58,174 bases of DNA from Salisapilia sapeloensis (lineage: Eukaryota > Oomycota > Peronosporomycetes > Peronosporales > Salisapiliaceae), in the NCBI GenBank assembly GCA_023334545.1, contig JAADVB010000107.1:1-58174 (forward strand), written 5' to 3'. Shown in pieces: positions 20,035 through 30,028 of the stretch (the first letter of the stretch is position 1; the number at the start of each line of letters is the position of its first letter). Position numbers and translations under genes: made by a program. The notes under the pieces are model-generated. The model did no database searches. It saw only the letters and a list, made by a program, of their open reading frames with translations, and was not told the DNA's origin.

Positions 20035-23000
20035 ATGAGCACCGTGGACGAGCTGCGTCGGCAGCTCACGTCTCGCCAAGCACTACGTGAAGCCAATTCC
20101 TTAGAGGCTACGACAAAGGTGCGGGAAGATATCTCCCAAGGACGCGTGAAACTCAAGTCGGACATTAAAAAGTCCTCTGCGTTCGTCAAAAAGCTCAAGA
20201 CCTTGGCCGAGCACAATGCCGACGCTGTACGACGAGATGCCAAGGAGCTCAACCTCACTCGTTACATCAGTGAGTGTGTCTCGGCCATCTCCGATGCTCC
20301 GCTGAAACTCGCGGATTTATCGTCCGCCGTGCTCGTCATCTCGGAGCTGCACCAACGATACTCCGAGTTCACATCAGCACTCGCAACATCGCTCGTGAAC
20401 AGCTTTGACCAGGCAGAGACAGCTGGCAGTGGAGATGACGGCGGAAGCAAGAACCGTATCGTTCGTCGGCGTGTCGTCCTGCGACTAGTCTCGGAGCTCT
20501 ATCTCAACGGTGTCTTCTCGGACGTGAAAATCGTTACAAAGCTACTCCAGAAGGCACTAAAGAAAGACGGCTACAAGTCCAAAAGCAAATCTTCATCTAG
20601 CTCTTCGTCCAGTAGCTCCCAAGTTGAAGTCCCGTTACTCGTAAGCTTTGCGAAATCTGTTGGTGTCGAGTTTATGCGCGTCGTTCCTCGAAAGTATAAG
20701 CAATTAGATCTACCAGAGGACGAGCAAAAGACTTTGGATGACCTCTTGTCGCAATTTCAAACGTTCGTGTCAGACCAAGTGCAGGATGAGTGTCGAGAGA
20801 TGCTTCATGAAGCCTTCGACGCCATCTGCAAATACTTTTTAGCCCAGCATAAGAGTCTCGTCAAAACAGAATCTCGCAACGAGCGGGAAGAAGCGAACAA
20901 GGGAGAGGTGTCTGAGGCGCATCTGAAGGAGCTGGAGCAGGCCAAGTTCGTCTTTGAAAAGCTCCAGACGAGTCTCCAGTCACTGGCAGATGCTCTGGAT
21001 AAAGACGTTCCGCCTCTTCCTGAGAGCAAAGACGATGAAGACAACGCAGGCGGTGGCATCTCTGTGTGGGAAGGAGGAGCAGGCGACGGCACCGACTTGG
21101 TCGCAGACTCTCCTTTCGATGACGAAGACACGCGGTCATTCTACGAAGACCTGCCGGATCTTCTAGAGCTCGTGCCAGCCGTCGTACTAGGATACTCAGA
21201 AGCAGAGGTCGCAGAGCTCAAGAGTAAGAAAGAGGAAACGAAAGAAGAGGAAGAGGATGCTTTAGAGAGTGAAGAGGCGTTGGAAAAGGAGATTGAGGAA
21301 GCTGTGGTGGAAGACAAGGAAGAGGAAAAGGAAGAAAAGGAAGAGAACGCCGTATCTAGCACTGCCCAGCATGACGCGTACTTTAGCTCTCTCGAAGAGA
21401 TTGTCAACCGTGATCGATGTGACAAGGCTGCCGTCGACTTTTGCTATCGTAACTCCAAAGCTAACCGCACTCGGCTAGTACGGACGCTGTACCAGGTGCC
21501 TCGCACACAGCTGGAGCTGTTGGCGTACTATAGTCGATTAGTGGCGAGTCTCCAGAGCGTGCTAAAGGAAGACATCGCAGGCGACTTGGTCCAGATGCTC
21601 GTCAAGGAGTTTACGTTCCTCGTGGCGAAGCGAAATCAGTTCCGACTCGAAGCCAAGATCAAGAACGCCCGTTTCTTAGGTGAGCTGACAAAGTTCCGTC
21701 TGTGTCCTCCTGACACGGTCTTTCGTTGCTTAAAAAAGTGTTTTGCCGACTTTTCGGGACACAACATCGTCTTGGCAACGACCTTGTTAGAATCCTGTGG
21801 ACGTTACCTGTACTGCTCTCGTCACTCTCGTAAACGCACAGAGAACTTTTTAAACGTCATGATGCGACTGAAACAGGCCAAGCACTTGGACTCGAACTCG
21901 GAGGTACTGGTCGATAACGCGTACTACATGTGTAAACCTCCAGAGCGAAGGGAACGGCAGGTAAAGCAACGAGACCCAGTGTACACGTTCACGTTAAGAA
22001 AGCTAGAGCAGTTGGAGACAGACGCGAACGTCGTCAAGAGTCTTCGTCAGCTTCAGTGGGACGACGAAAAGACGATCCACATTGTCGTAAAAAGCATTCT
22101 GAAAGTCTGCAAGGCCAAGGCCACGCAGGCCAAGGCTATTGGGGACGTTGTACGGGCGCTGGGGAGGTACCAGGATGCTCTTCCAGTGTACCTTGTGGAC
22201 GAATTGCTGGAGCGACTGACGAGAGGGCTGGACGTGAATGACTATCGAGATCATCAGACGCTCCTGTCGTACGTGCGACTGCTGGGTGCCTTGTACACTA
22301 GAGGCGTGGTGAACCAGGCGCTTATCTTTGACATCCTCTACTCTTTCGTCCAGAGATCTCACGACCTGCTATCCTTGCCAGCGTACAACGTGCCTGCCAT
22401 GGACGAGACGCAGTTTGTCGAGATGAAGAGACGCTTTGTGCTGGTGCCAGAGATGCGCTTCGACCCTCGCGTTCCGGCTGACAATGACTCTCCAGACGAT
22501 ACGTTCCGTCTGCGTCTCGCGTGTCTCCTCTTGGAAAGCTGCTTGAGCTTGGGGAGAGGAGAAAAGTCACTGTCTAAGCCTCGACTCAAGAGGTTCATCG
22601 CGTACTTGCAACGATACTATTACAGCAAGGTCGACGTGTCTCTCGAAGCAGAGTTTGTCTACTCGGATGCGATGGATCTTGTCAAGAAGGTGGCGTTGAG
22701 AGAGCGCATGCCACGTGCAACTGACTGGGAAGAGGCGCAGGAGGAGGTGCACCAAGTGCAGCTGTCTCAACTGGCTGAAGCTGAGAAGCGAGTGGCGAAG
22801 GGACAGACGATTAATGAACTGGAACTGCTGCCGTCAGAAGATGCGATGGATGAGGACGACGGGTCCGAGTACGATGCGTCCGAGTCGGAAGAGTCGGAGG
22901 AAGGAGAGAGTGATGAAGAGGTGGTGGTCAAAGACCGAGTGGTGGAAGAAGAAGACGAACTCTTTGAGAAAGAGTTTAAGGCTATGATGCAGGCCACAGG

Positions 23001-23424
23001 TGGAGAGACGAGAAAGAGAGTCAATGTGGACAAGATGGCGCTGCCGGCCAACGTCAAGAGTGCGCCAACGACATCCGCTAGTAACAGCATGCACCAAGGA
23101 GTGCAGTTCCGGATGCTTAAGCGCGGCAACAAGGGAAAAGTGGAGGCGCGCGAGCTGATTGTGCCAGAGGAGACTGCATTGGCACAGCAGAGCCAGCTTC
23201 AGCGGGATGAAGGTAAGAAGGAGATGAACGAAGTCAAGCGACTGGTGCTGCAGAACGTCGAGCGAGACGAGATGATGGCGGCGAAAGAGATGGAGGGCAT
23301 CCGCATGGGCGCTGCTTCCTATGCTTCGCGTAATGATGAGGAGACGGCTGGGTTTGGAGGTGGGAGCGAGTGGAACAACGCCGAGTTTGGACTGCGACGA
23401 GGGCGGAGTTTCCGTGGCAAGTAA
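20035..23424 (+). CDS. UPF2: Nonsense-mediated decay factor UPF2
   Basis: A 1129-residue single-exon protein. UPF2 bridges UPF1 and UPF3 on mRNAs with premature stops. The N-terminus (SAFVKKLKTL, LNLTRYISECVSAI) begins MIF4G domain 1. A second MIF4G lies around residues 460-640 (ARFLGELTKFRLCPP, LLESCGRYLYCS), and a third follows around 660-900. Both acidic regions usual in the family are present: residues about 395-440 (glutamate/lysine rich) and about 925-985. The C-terminal UPF1-binding part contains KVEARELIVPEE. A polyserine run sits near residues 184-196. There is no sign of introns. It follows the carrier gene on the same strand by 115 bp. Confidence 0.95.
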   Translation: MSTVDELRRQLTSRQALREANSLEATTKVREDISQGRVKLKSDIKKSSAFVKKLKTLAEHNADAVRRDAKELNLTRYISECVSAISDAPLKLADLSSAVLVISELHQRYSEFTSALATSLVNSFDQAETAGSGDDGGSKNRIVRRRVVLRLVSELYLNGVFSDVKIVTKLLQKALKKDGYKSKSKSSSSSSSSSSQVEVPLLVSFAKSVGVEFMRVVPRKYKQLDLPEDEQKTLDDLLSQFQTFVSDQVQDECREMLHEAFDAICKYFLAQHKSLVKTESRNEREEANKGEVSEAHLKELEQAKFVFEKLQTSLQSLADALDKDVPPLPESKDDEDNAGGGISVWEGGAGDGTDLVADSPFDDEDTRSFYEDLPDLLELVPAVVLGYSEAEVAELKSKKEETKEEEEDALESEEALEKEIEEAVVEDKEEEKEEKEENAVSSTAQHDAYFSSLEEIVNRDRCDKAAVDFCYRNSKANRTRLVRTLYQVPRTQLELLAYYSRLVASLQSVLKEDIAGDLVQMLVKEFTFLVAKRNQFRLEAKIKNARFLGELTKFRLCPPDTVFRCLKKCFADFSGHNIVLATTLLESCGRYLYCSRHSRKRTENFLNVMMRLKQAKHLDSNSEVLVDNAYYMCKPPERRERQVKQRDPVYTFTLRKLEQLETDANVVKSLRQLQWDDEKTIHIVVKSILKVCKAKATQAKAIGDVVRALGRYQDALPVYLVDELLERLTRGLDVNDYRDHQTLLSYVRLLGALYTRGVVNQALIFDILYSFVQRSHDLLSLPAYNVPAMDETQFVEMKRRFVLVPEMRFDPRVPADNDSPDDTFRLRLACLLLESCLSLGRGEKSLSKPRLKRFIAYLQRYYYSKVDVSLEAEFVYSDAMDLVKKVALRERMPRATDWEEAQEEVHQVQLSQLAEAEKRVAKGQTINELELLPSEDAMDEDDGSEYDASESEESEEGESDEEVVVKDRVVEEEDELFEKEFKAMMQATGGETRKRVNVDKMALPANVKSAPTTSASNSMHQGVQFRMLKRGNKGKVEARELIVPEETALAQQSQLQRDEGKKEMNEVKRLVLQNVERDEMMAAKEMEGIRMGAASYASRNDEETAGFGGGSEWNNAEFGLRRGRSFRGK

Positions 23425-24364
23425 GCGAGGAACGTGCTTTCGTCGCGCTGACAAAGAGTATCGGTCAAACGAGCCTGGCAAACGAATGCATTTGCACTAG
23501 TCTTGAAAAAAGCAACGTGGTCACGATGAAGGCAGGATTTGCTTTGGCGATTATCGCGACGCCAACGTAAGGTCTCGCCGTTCGTCAGTCCAGATCCTAA
23601 TGTCCTAATGACCTTGCCAACATGCAGACTCGTTTTTCTTTCGATCCTTCAAGTACATTCTGTGCCAGTTCGATTGTTTTGCAGACTATACGCATGTGGT
23701 GACGAGATCAACGCTCTCTGCGTGGAGCGCTAGCTGTTTAACTACAGGTTTCCACTGCCATTGTGCATGAACAGTTCTACAACCAGCAGCGATCACGACT
23801 CGATGACACAATTGCAAACGCAAGAAGGTTCCAATTGCAAATGCAGATCTCTAGAGCATGTTGCTACATAGCCTATTCCGGTCTCGACAGCAGTATCTCT
23901 CTCAACTATGATAAGCGGGATCGTATACTTCATCAATAGTTTAAAAGTTCAGATCAACCATGGCAAGGCATGTCTATGTAATCCTAGGTTGCTTCCTAAG
24001 CATGCCGCAGCTATCATCAAGCACACAAGCCTACGGTCGATCGCAATGCATGGTTTCATTGCAAGCTAAAATGATGCCTGTCATTGAGCCATCGCGATGA
24101 TGACTCCAGGTACCTTGGTAAGCCAAGTAGACCTCATGGCATGTCTCTTGTAAACTGATTACATGCGCATTTTATCCCGGACAAGGATCGTGGTGTCGAC
24201 TGTAGGAAGACTGTACTTGATAATCTAAGACGGCACTTCTTCAAGCACGAAAGAGGACTCATCACACGAGTCTAGACGACGAATACTTCCGGCCTTTTTC
24301 ATCTATCACATGCTTCTATCCCTCTACCCTTAGCCGTCCGTGAACTTTGTCAGTGATTCTAAAT
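23425..24364. other. Intergenic, 940 bp, between UPF2 and the receptor gene
   Basis: No conserved gene is evident. Two very short frames with signal-peptide-like starts occur: a spliced one at 23526-23733 (listed separately) and an unspliced 46-codon one at 23960-24100. Both could be chance. Confidence 0.4.
23526..23733 (+). CDS. Candidate small secreted peptide (tentative)
   Basis: ATG at 23526 opens MKAGFALAIIATPT. A good donor (GTAAGG at 23567) and an acceptor (CATGCAG, 23627) flank a 61-bp intron containing CCTAATG as a possible branch point. Exon 2 (23628-23733) continues LVFLSILQVHSV and ends with a short stretch holding three cysteines. The total is 48 residues: one hydrophobic leader plus a short mature peptide. 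The intron geometry matches true introns in this window, but there is no family support. Confidence 0.25.
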
Positions 24365-27300
24365 ATGACCCTTCGAGGTACCTTCATGCACCTGCAGGCG
24401 CCACCAACGCCAGAAGCCCCACCAGGCCTGGTCTTTTTACCCAACGCCTCCACGCCAGTCACGATCGGATGCGTCGTGTTGTACGCATCTCTAGCGGCGA
24501 TTGCAGCCCTGCGAGCTCGCTCCTTACGACCACCGCCACGCTCGTCCCCAGACAATGCTCGCGTCGGTTATAATTTCCAATGGCTTTTAGCAGCTTTCGC
24601 CATGGTCCGAGCTTTGAGCTTTGTAGGAAGAGCTGCCGCCAGGGACTTGCTCAACCGCACAGCATTATGTCTATTTTTCTCCCTCGTCCTCTTCCAAGTC
24701 CTCTTCTGGGTCGACATTGCTAATCCAAAAGTGTCATTACGATCTAGATGGATCTGGAAGGCCTTTGTCTTATCAAATCTTGTCTTCTACGCACTAGTTC
24801 TCGGCCTGGCACTCCTTCAGCTCTGGTTGCACGACAAAAATCATCCTGAAAGCACTGATTGGGAAGGTGAAGAGGAGATCTCGACGTCGACAGTCTTCAC
24901 TGGCATCGTTCCTGTCTTGTTAATTTCTTTGGGCAGTTTCATAAGTGCGTTAGGACTTCTCATGACCACTTGCAAGACCCGTCGTCGCGTCGGGCGTGTC
25001 CTGAAGCAGTCTCAGTCCTTCGCCGCGACAGTCCCAGAGATGATTCAAAACCGGAGGAGACCGATGAATGAGCACATGGCTGCCAAACTACAGCGTGCTC
25101 TCCAACTAACTATCTTTGTCATGATCGTATGCTCTATTGTTTTCTTCCTACGCGCCGTCTTGTATCTCCAGCGTCCCTTCTCCCATCGAGGTTGTGGAGA
25201 TCTGGAAGACCCGGATGTATGTGTTGTCGTCGGATACGCCATTCCAGAAGTGCTGCCTTGCGTCCTGTTTCTAATCCTCATGTGGCAGATCGACCCCGGG
25301 TTCAGTGCACTCTCAGAGCAACAGTCCAGTGCACGCATGCAGGCAGTGGAGACGACGCCACTGCTGGAAATACAGCAGGCTCAGAATAACTCTTGGTCTC
25401 TATTCACTCATTACACCAAGGAGAAAAAGGTGGTGAAGAAACAGTCCACGCCACTGTCCAAAGGTCTCGGTCAGAACGTCCTGCAACGAGCCAAGCGACG
25501 ACTTGGGGCCTTTAAGCGCCGCATGAGCTCCTCTAGTACGATGAATCGAGATTTGGAGAGGTACCAGTCCTCCAGCGACGCCGCTGACTTAAGTGCAAGC
25601 TTGCCAGACATGAATGTCGAGAGGGAGATGGAGAACTTTGCTAGCAGCGCACCTGAAGATACACAACTTCCACCTGCTGTACCGAACAGTCCGATCTCAT
25701 CCGACATTGCCTCTGCGTGGTTTTCCTTCCACTGCTTTAGTCTCCAATTACCCACTGTCTTTTCACCAAGTTTCCTCGTCTTGTACCGACAGAATGACTC
25801 ATTGGCAGACCCATTGACAGAGCTCGGTCGAACAGAAGTGTCGACGGACAGAGACCCTTCCTTCCATTTGCTCTTAGCAGTAGAAGCTCGTCCGCAAGAT
25901 CTCCTTCGTGCCTCTATCTACTCTGTACGGAACTTTCAGACGCTATCAGACGTACGGACACAGTGGCTTGTAGGTTTCTGCGACCTAGAGCTCTCTTCCT
26001 ATATGTCCAACGACTGTTTCGAGCTAGGCAAAGCGACTGTCCATAGTCTCGCATCTCCTCTCACTCGATCTAACTCTTCTGGAGAAATCGTCGTCAGATG
26101 CGAGGCGATGGTGAAGAAGGCAGGAAAAGGCATTCGAGACGATGGCAAGCAGCGTGTTACGAGAGCGTTTACGTACTTGTCACAGGAAGAAGACGCGTCG
26201 CAGGAAGGACAGAACAAAATGCTAGTCGAAGAGGAACTGGTTGAAAGTGCTTTTACGTGGGAAGTGCCGTATCAGCTGTTGCAGCTCGTGTTGCATAGTC
26301 TCGTAGAGCAATTGGATCGACTAAAGGAAGAGAATGGGGGGAGTAACGATGAAGACGAGGAGGAGGAAGTGCATAAGCTACAGGCATCTCCGTCTATGGA
26401 CGTTGAAATGGTAGGTAGCGTTGAAAGCGACACTGGCGGCGACGCGAGTAGCGTCCAGATGCAAGAGACGACTGACGACTTCGATCTAACTCGACCTCGT
26501 AATGCGTCTAGTATCGGCATTCTGTCCGAGCTGATCCATCAGATCCAGGACGACGCTTTAGAACGTAAGAAGCGCAAGTGGCGACTAGAGCTCATTGCCA
26601 AGACGGAAAAGTACATTGCCGAGGTGGAAGATGCGATCGTTCGGTACGGAAACTCACTCCAATGCGACCTTTCCTTTAAACCAAGCACCATGAAGGCTGA
26701 TTCAGCACTCAAGTTCTTGCCGTTGAATCTCCATCAGCACCTTATGACTGTCGGCACAGCCGTCCCGACGTCCAAGCATGACGTGTCTTCCAAAGGCAGT
26801 CGGTACAAGAAGATGCTATCGCAAGTTCCTTCGATGTCTCCAAGTGAATCCGCCGACAGCGACGTCATGGAAGTCACGAATGAAATCGACGACACGTTCC
26901 TCGATCTCGACAACACCAATACCAGCATGGAGCAGGTGGAGCAGACGCAAATGCAGCCGCATGAAGCTCTGAGGCAGCGTGTCATCTCTTTCGAATCAGC
27001 GCAGAATCTGGTAGAGCAGGAGAGAGCACAGAGGCAGGAAGTGCCGACGGAACAACGAAAGCTCGCAGAGACGATTGTCGCGTTAGGTATGAGCGAAAAG
27101 GATTTGACACATGTCGATGCATCGGAGAGTGGAGACAGCTCTCCGAGTGATAAAGAAGGTCAGTTTGCAGTGGACGAAGGAGACGACATCGCCAACTACC
27201 CTCACAACGGCGGGTGGAGTCGTCGCTCTCGCTCCCAGAAACCCACTTCCACTCCTTTCCAGCACTTCCGCATGTACGCCACGACTACCGTGGGAGCATT

Positions 27301-28564
27301 TGCAGCTCATGCGTATGGTTTCAGACAAGGTGGAGTGCGGCAGCTGAAGGACAAGCTAGAGCAGTTGCGAGAAACGTTAGCTCAAGAGGCAGAGAGACCT
27401 CGATCGGACTTGACGATGGAGGCGTTGGAAAGGCAAGTGAATGAACTCCGGTGGCACATTGATCGACGGATGGAAGTCGTCTTCTGCCAAGCTCTAGGTG
27501 CACTCGTCACGTGTGTCCAGCAGACGCTTTTCGTCCAGTTGCACAATTTCATCGGCGATGGGTCTTCCAAGACAGACATGGACTTGAACTACCTGGAGAT
27601 GATATCAAGTATCGGCTTCCTCTTTAGCGTCGAAAGTCTTCTGTCGACGTATAGGAACGAGGCTGGTATGCTTGGAGACATGGATGCTGCCGTGAAACAA
27701 CTTGCGAGGATTAGCATCCGTCTGAAACCAGTGTACAACCCAGACGATGCTGCCTACCGAGTGCTCATCGAATCCGACTCGAGCCGAGGTGTTGTGGTCA
27801 ACGTTCCTGTCATCATCGCAGACGCATCGAGCCACATTGACAGAACCATGCACCGCATACCTGGTCAGGACGCACCCACCGCAGCTGTTTATCTATCACT
27901 TAGCAGTCCAGAGCACAAGGAGCGTGCTAAGAAGCTGTTTAAGCAGTACATCCAAGTCGTTCCTGTGCTCTTCTCTCAAGGCATTAACGAGATGCAGACG
28001 GTGGCCAACACTGTCGGTCGCAATGCGTTGCAGAGAGACATTAACTCTGAAAGTGTCGTGTTGCTGGAAGAGTACTCGAATCGTTTTGCTATATGGTGTG
28101 ATGAGCATGAGACGACATTACATAGGCGACTGGGGCAGGAAACAGAGCTCGAGACGGCCATGTATGACAAGGAAAACAGGACGCTGATCAAGCAGCTTCT
28201 GGCAAGACTGCATGTTAATGTGCACGAATCTGGTCGGTCGAAACGCATGGCAATCTTAAGTTTGTCGTCGAGTATTGCGAGATGCATGGGCGGTGGGCGC
28301 GTTACCTGTTGCAAGTCAGCGAAAGACCGCACGGCTATGTCGATTACGCTGGAGGAAGCGAATCTTCTCGTTCGACTGCACAACTTGCCCCCGCAACGAG
28401 CACCAGCGCTTGTAGCCGTAATGAGAACCAGTGGCGTTAGGATAGAAAACGCGTTCAAGAACATTGGCAAGCGTCAGTTCGCCTTTAACATGCTCCAGCG
28501 ATCGTTGTTGCCAGAGGAGTATCGATGTCCAGATCAAGTCGGCGGAACTGGAAATGAAAGTTAA
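24365..28564 (+). CDS. 7TM receptor fused to an inositol polyphosphate 4-phosphatase (GPCR-INPP4-type)
   Basis: A 1399-residue single-exon protein. Seven hydrophobic helices lie between residues about 25 and 320, beginning VTIGCVVLYASLAAIAAL and ending EVLPCVLFLILMWQI. A basic linker and a C2-like beta domain follow (about 440-600). The C-terminal half is INPP4-like and ends in the phosphatase loop CCKSAKDRTAM, a CX5R motif with Cys1316 and Arg1322. INPP4 enzymes remove the 4-phosphate of PI(3,4)P2. Oomycetes are known for receptors fused to lipid-signalling domains ('GPCR-bigrams'), and this matches that class. The first true ATG is at 24365. A plasma-membrane or endosomal receptor that edits phosphoinositides directly is inferred; the ligand is unknown. 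Confidence 0.88.
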   Translation: MTLRGTFMHLQAPPTPEAPPGLVFLPNASTPVTIGCVVLYASLAAIAALRARSLRPPPRSSPDNARVGYNFQWLLAAFAMVRALSFVGRAAARDLLNRTALCLFFSLVLFQVLFWVDIANPKVSLRSRWIWKAFVLSNLVFYALVLGLALLQLWLHDKNHPESTDWEGEEEISTSTVFTGIVPVLLISLGSFISALGLLMTTCKTRRRVGRVLKQSQSFAATVPEMIQNRRRPMNEHMAAKLQRALQLTIFVMIVCSIVFFLRAVLYLQRPFSHRGCGDLEDPDVCVVVGYAIPEVLPCVLFLILMWQIDPGFSALSEQQSSARMQAVETTPLLEIQQAQNNSWSLFTHYTKEKKVVKKQSTPLSKGLGQNVLQRAKRRLGAFKRRMSSSSTMNRDLERYQSSSDAADLSASLPDMNVEREMENFASSAPEDTQLPPAVPNSPISSDIASAWFSFHCFSLQLPTVFSPSFLVLYRQNDSLADPLTELGRTEVSTDRDPSFHLLLAVEARPQDLLRASIYSVRNFQTLSDVRTQWLVGFCDLELSSYMSNDCFELGKATVHSLASPLTRSNSSGEIVVRCEAMVKKAGKGIRDDGKQRVTRAFTYLSQEEDASQEGQNKMLVEEELVESAFTWEVPYQLLQLVLHSLVEQLDRLKEENGGSNDEDEEEEVHKLQASPSMDVEMVGSVESDTGGDASSVQMQETTDDFDLTRPRNASSIGILSELIHQIQDDALERKKRKWRLELIAKTEKYIAEVEDAIVRYGNSLQCDLSFKPSTMKADSALKFLPLNLHQHLMTVGTAVPTSKHDVSSKGSRYKKMLSQVPSMSPSESADSDVMEVTNEIDDTFLDLDNTNTSMEQVEQTQMQPHEALRQRVISFESAQNLVEQERAQRQEVPTEQRKLAETIVALGMSEKDLTHVDASESGDSSPSDKEGQFAVDEGDDIANYPHNGGWSRRSRSQKPTSTPFQHFRMYATTTVGAFAAHAYGFRQGGVRQLKDKLEQLRETLAQEAERPRSDLTMEALERQVNELRWHIDRRMEVVFCQALGALVTCVQQTLFVQLHNFIGDGSSKTDMDLNYLEMISSIGFLFSVESLLSTYRNEAGMLGDMDAAVKQLARISIRLKPVYNPDDAAYRVLIESDSSRGVVVNVPVIIADASSHIDRTMHRIPGQDAPTAAVYLSLSSPEHKERAKKLFKQYIQVVPVLFSQGINEMQTVANTVGRNALQRDINSESVVLLEEYSNRFAIWCDEHETTLHRRLGQETELETAMYDKENRTLIKQLLARLHVNVHESGRSKRMAILSLSSSIARCMGGGRVTCCKSAKDRTAMSITLEEANLLVRLHNLPPQRAPALVAVMRTSGVRIENAFKNIGKRQFAFNMLQRSLLPEEYRCPDQVGGTGNES

Positions 28565-29014
28565 GTTTACGCATGTTTCGAAGACTAAACGATTCTGTAC
28601 TATACTCCTAATTTCGTCAAGATTAATACTGCTTGTTTTTAACTTCTACCTTACTGTAGTGTATCGTGCATTTCATACAAATGTATATCTTGGCGCGCTT
28701 TGCGTTCAAAACTCAAGTATTCTTAACTTGCTGTTTGTATTGAGGCGCCGATTATGACGAGGATAAGGCGACACGGTTAAATCGATCCAACTGGGAAATT
28801 TGAAGTAGAACAAGCAATGGGCGTTCTTGTTCGAGGAGGGCGTGAAGCCATACCGATATTTTTCATAAATATAACTGCGTGGTCCAATGACTCAGACTGA
28901 AGTGCTTAATACTTGTAATCGAAATACGTGTACTAAGTTTACTTTTACTTGCTATTGATTTTGTTTCCAAAAATTAAAAGTGCCATGAGGAAGCATTTGC
29001 ATCCGATGGTCCGA
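28565..29014. other. Tail-to-tail intergenic spacer, 450 bp
   Basis: AT-rich 3' flanks of the receptor and RWP-RK genes. No frame or RNA gene seen. Confidence 0.5.
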
Positions 29015-30028
29015 CTAGGCCGTTCGAGTTGTCAAGATGTCTCGCATCGACATCCTTCGTGAAGTAGACTTTTCATCCGCTTGCGAAGGTGTGGGACGAG
29101 ATGACGCGGGCGTTTGACTCGATGCATTGTTTTTGAACGATGTCAAGAGTGACGCATCCACGAGCAGATTAAGTGGTGGCATTGCGTTTGTCTTGTCTCC
29201 TTGCTTATTTCCTTCCCATTCCGAGCCTTCGCTTCCTTTTGGAATTCCACAAACGGAGGACGGAGAGAAGTGGTGACTTGGGCCCATGGACCCCTCCGTT
29301 CCATTCAGTCGCTTCGGACTGATAGATGGTAACTCATTGGCAGACATGTGCGGGGATGTTAGGAATGGTGGCGTAACGAATTGCTGCTGGTCGTATGACG
29401 GTCGACGGGATTTTGAGCCGGCATCGTTCCATCGAGGACACGCTTCCGGTAAGTTGGTAGCAACGGTAAGCGACGGTTTCGAACTCGACTGCATTTGTGC
29501 GTTCGAGTGGCTTTCTTGAGTAGGCGCGTTCGGGTCTTGCGGCATCTTCACTTGCAACAACCTCTTCGCACTGGCCCCACGAAGTGAAGCAGTGTTGGGA
29601 TAGAGGACAGAAACCGGGGAGGAGCTTGCATCGGACTCGAGTTTCCGGCGGAGGTTGTCGATAGCTTCATGGCGAATGCGCTCTACATTCTTCTCGCTGC
29701 GGAAACCCAGGTAAGGCCAACGACGGATACCAAGTGAGCGACAGACACGAATGAGCGTTCGGCTGGAGATACCGAGATCTTCAGCAGCTTTTTTGGCAGT
29801 CGAAGTGAAAAACGCGGCAAGGACGTCAAAAGACAGCGTTTTAATACCGTGACGAGTATGTACTCGGACAACGTACGAAGCGTAAGCCGCTTCAAGTGCA
29901 GACCGTCGTGGGGTCGTAGGTCTCATTTGGCGCGAGTGCCCCATCGCGGTCATGCAGCTGGTGGGATTTGAGCGGTCCGTTGAGATAGCACTGGGCGGCG
30001 CCGAATAATACTGAAGCGTAGAGTTCAT
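29015..30028 (-). CDS. RWP-RK domain transcription factor
   Basis: A 337-residue single-exon nuclear protein. The RWP-RK domain covers residues about 63-115. It has the helical part KTLSFDVLAAFFTSTAKKAA, then EDLGISSRTLIRVCRSLGIR and the signature RRWPYLGFRS. RWP-RK proteins bind DNA, and in oomycetes they form an expanded set linked to developmental control. The rest is low-complexity and Ser/Pro/Asn rich with no second domain, so it is presumably regulatory. The start at 30028 (MNSTLQYYSAPPSA) is the first ATG in frame. A second, unrelated-looking RWP-RK gene lies 8 kb away at 37896. Confidence 0.88.
   Translation of the reverse strand: MNSTLQYYSAPPSAISTDRSNPTSCMTAMGHSRQMRPTTPRRSALEAAYASYVVRVHTRHGIKTLSFDVLAAFFTSTAKKAAEDLGISSRTLIRVCRSLGIRRWPYLGFRSEKNVERIRHEAIDNLRRKLESDASSSPVSVLYPNTASLRGASAKRLLQVKMPQDPNAPTQESHSNAQMQSSSKPSLTVATNLPEACPRWNDAGSKSRRPSYDQQQFVTPPFLTSPHMSANELPSISPKRLNGTEGSMGPSHHFSPSSVCGIPKGSEGSEWEGNKQGDKTNAMPPLNLLVDASLLTSFKNNASSQTPASSRPTPSQADEKSTSRRMSMRDILTTRTA

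Noticed and set aside
22767-23481. Long minus-strand frames opposite the UPF2 C-terminus
   Set aside because: Mirror of the acidic repeats of UPF2; no independent coding signal.
24347-24364. A six-codon upstream extension of the receptor gene
   Set aside because: It would start at TTG; the first ATG is at 24365.
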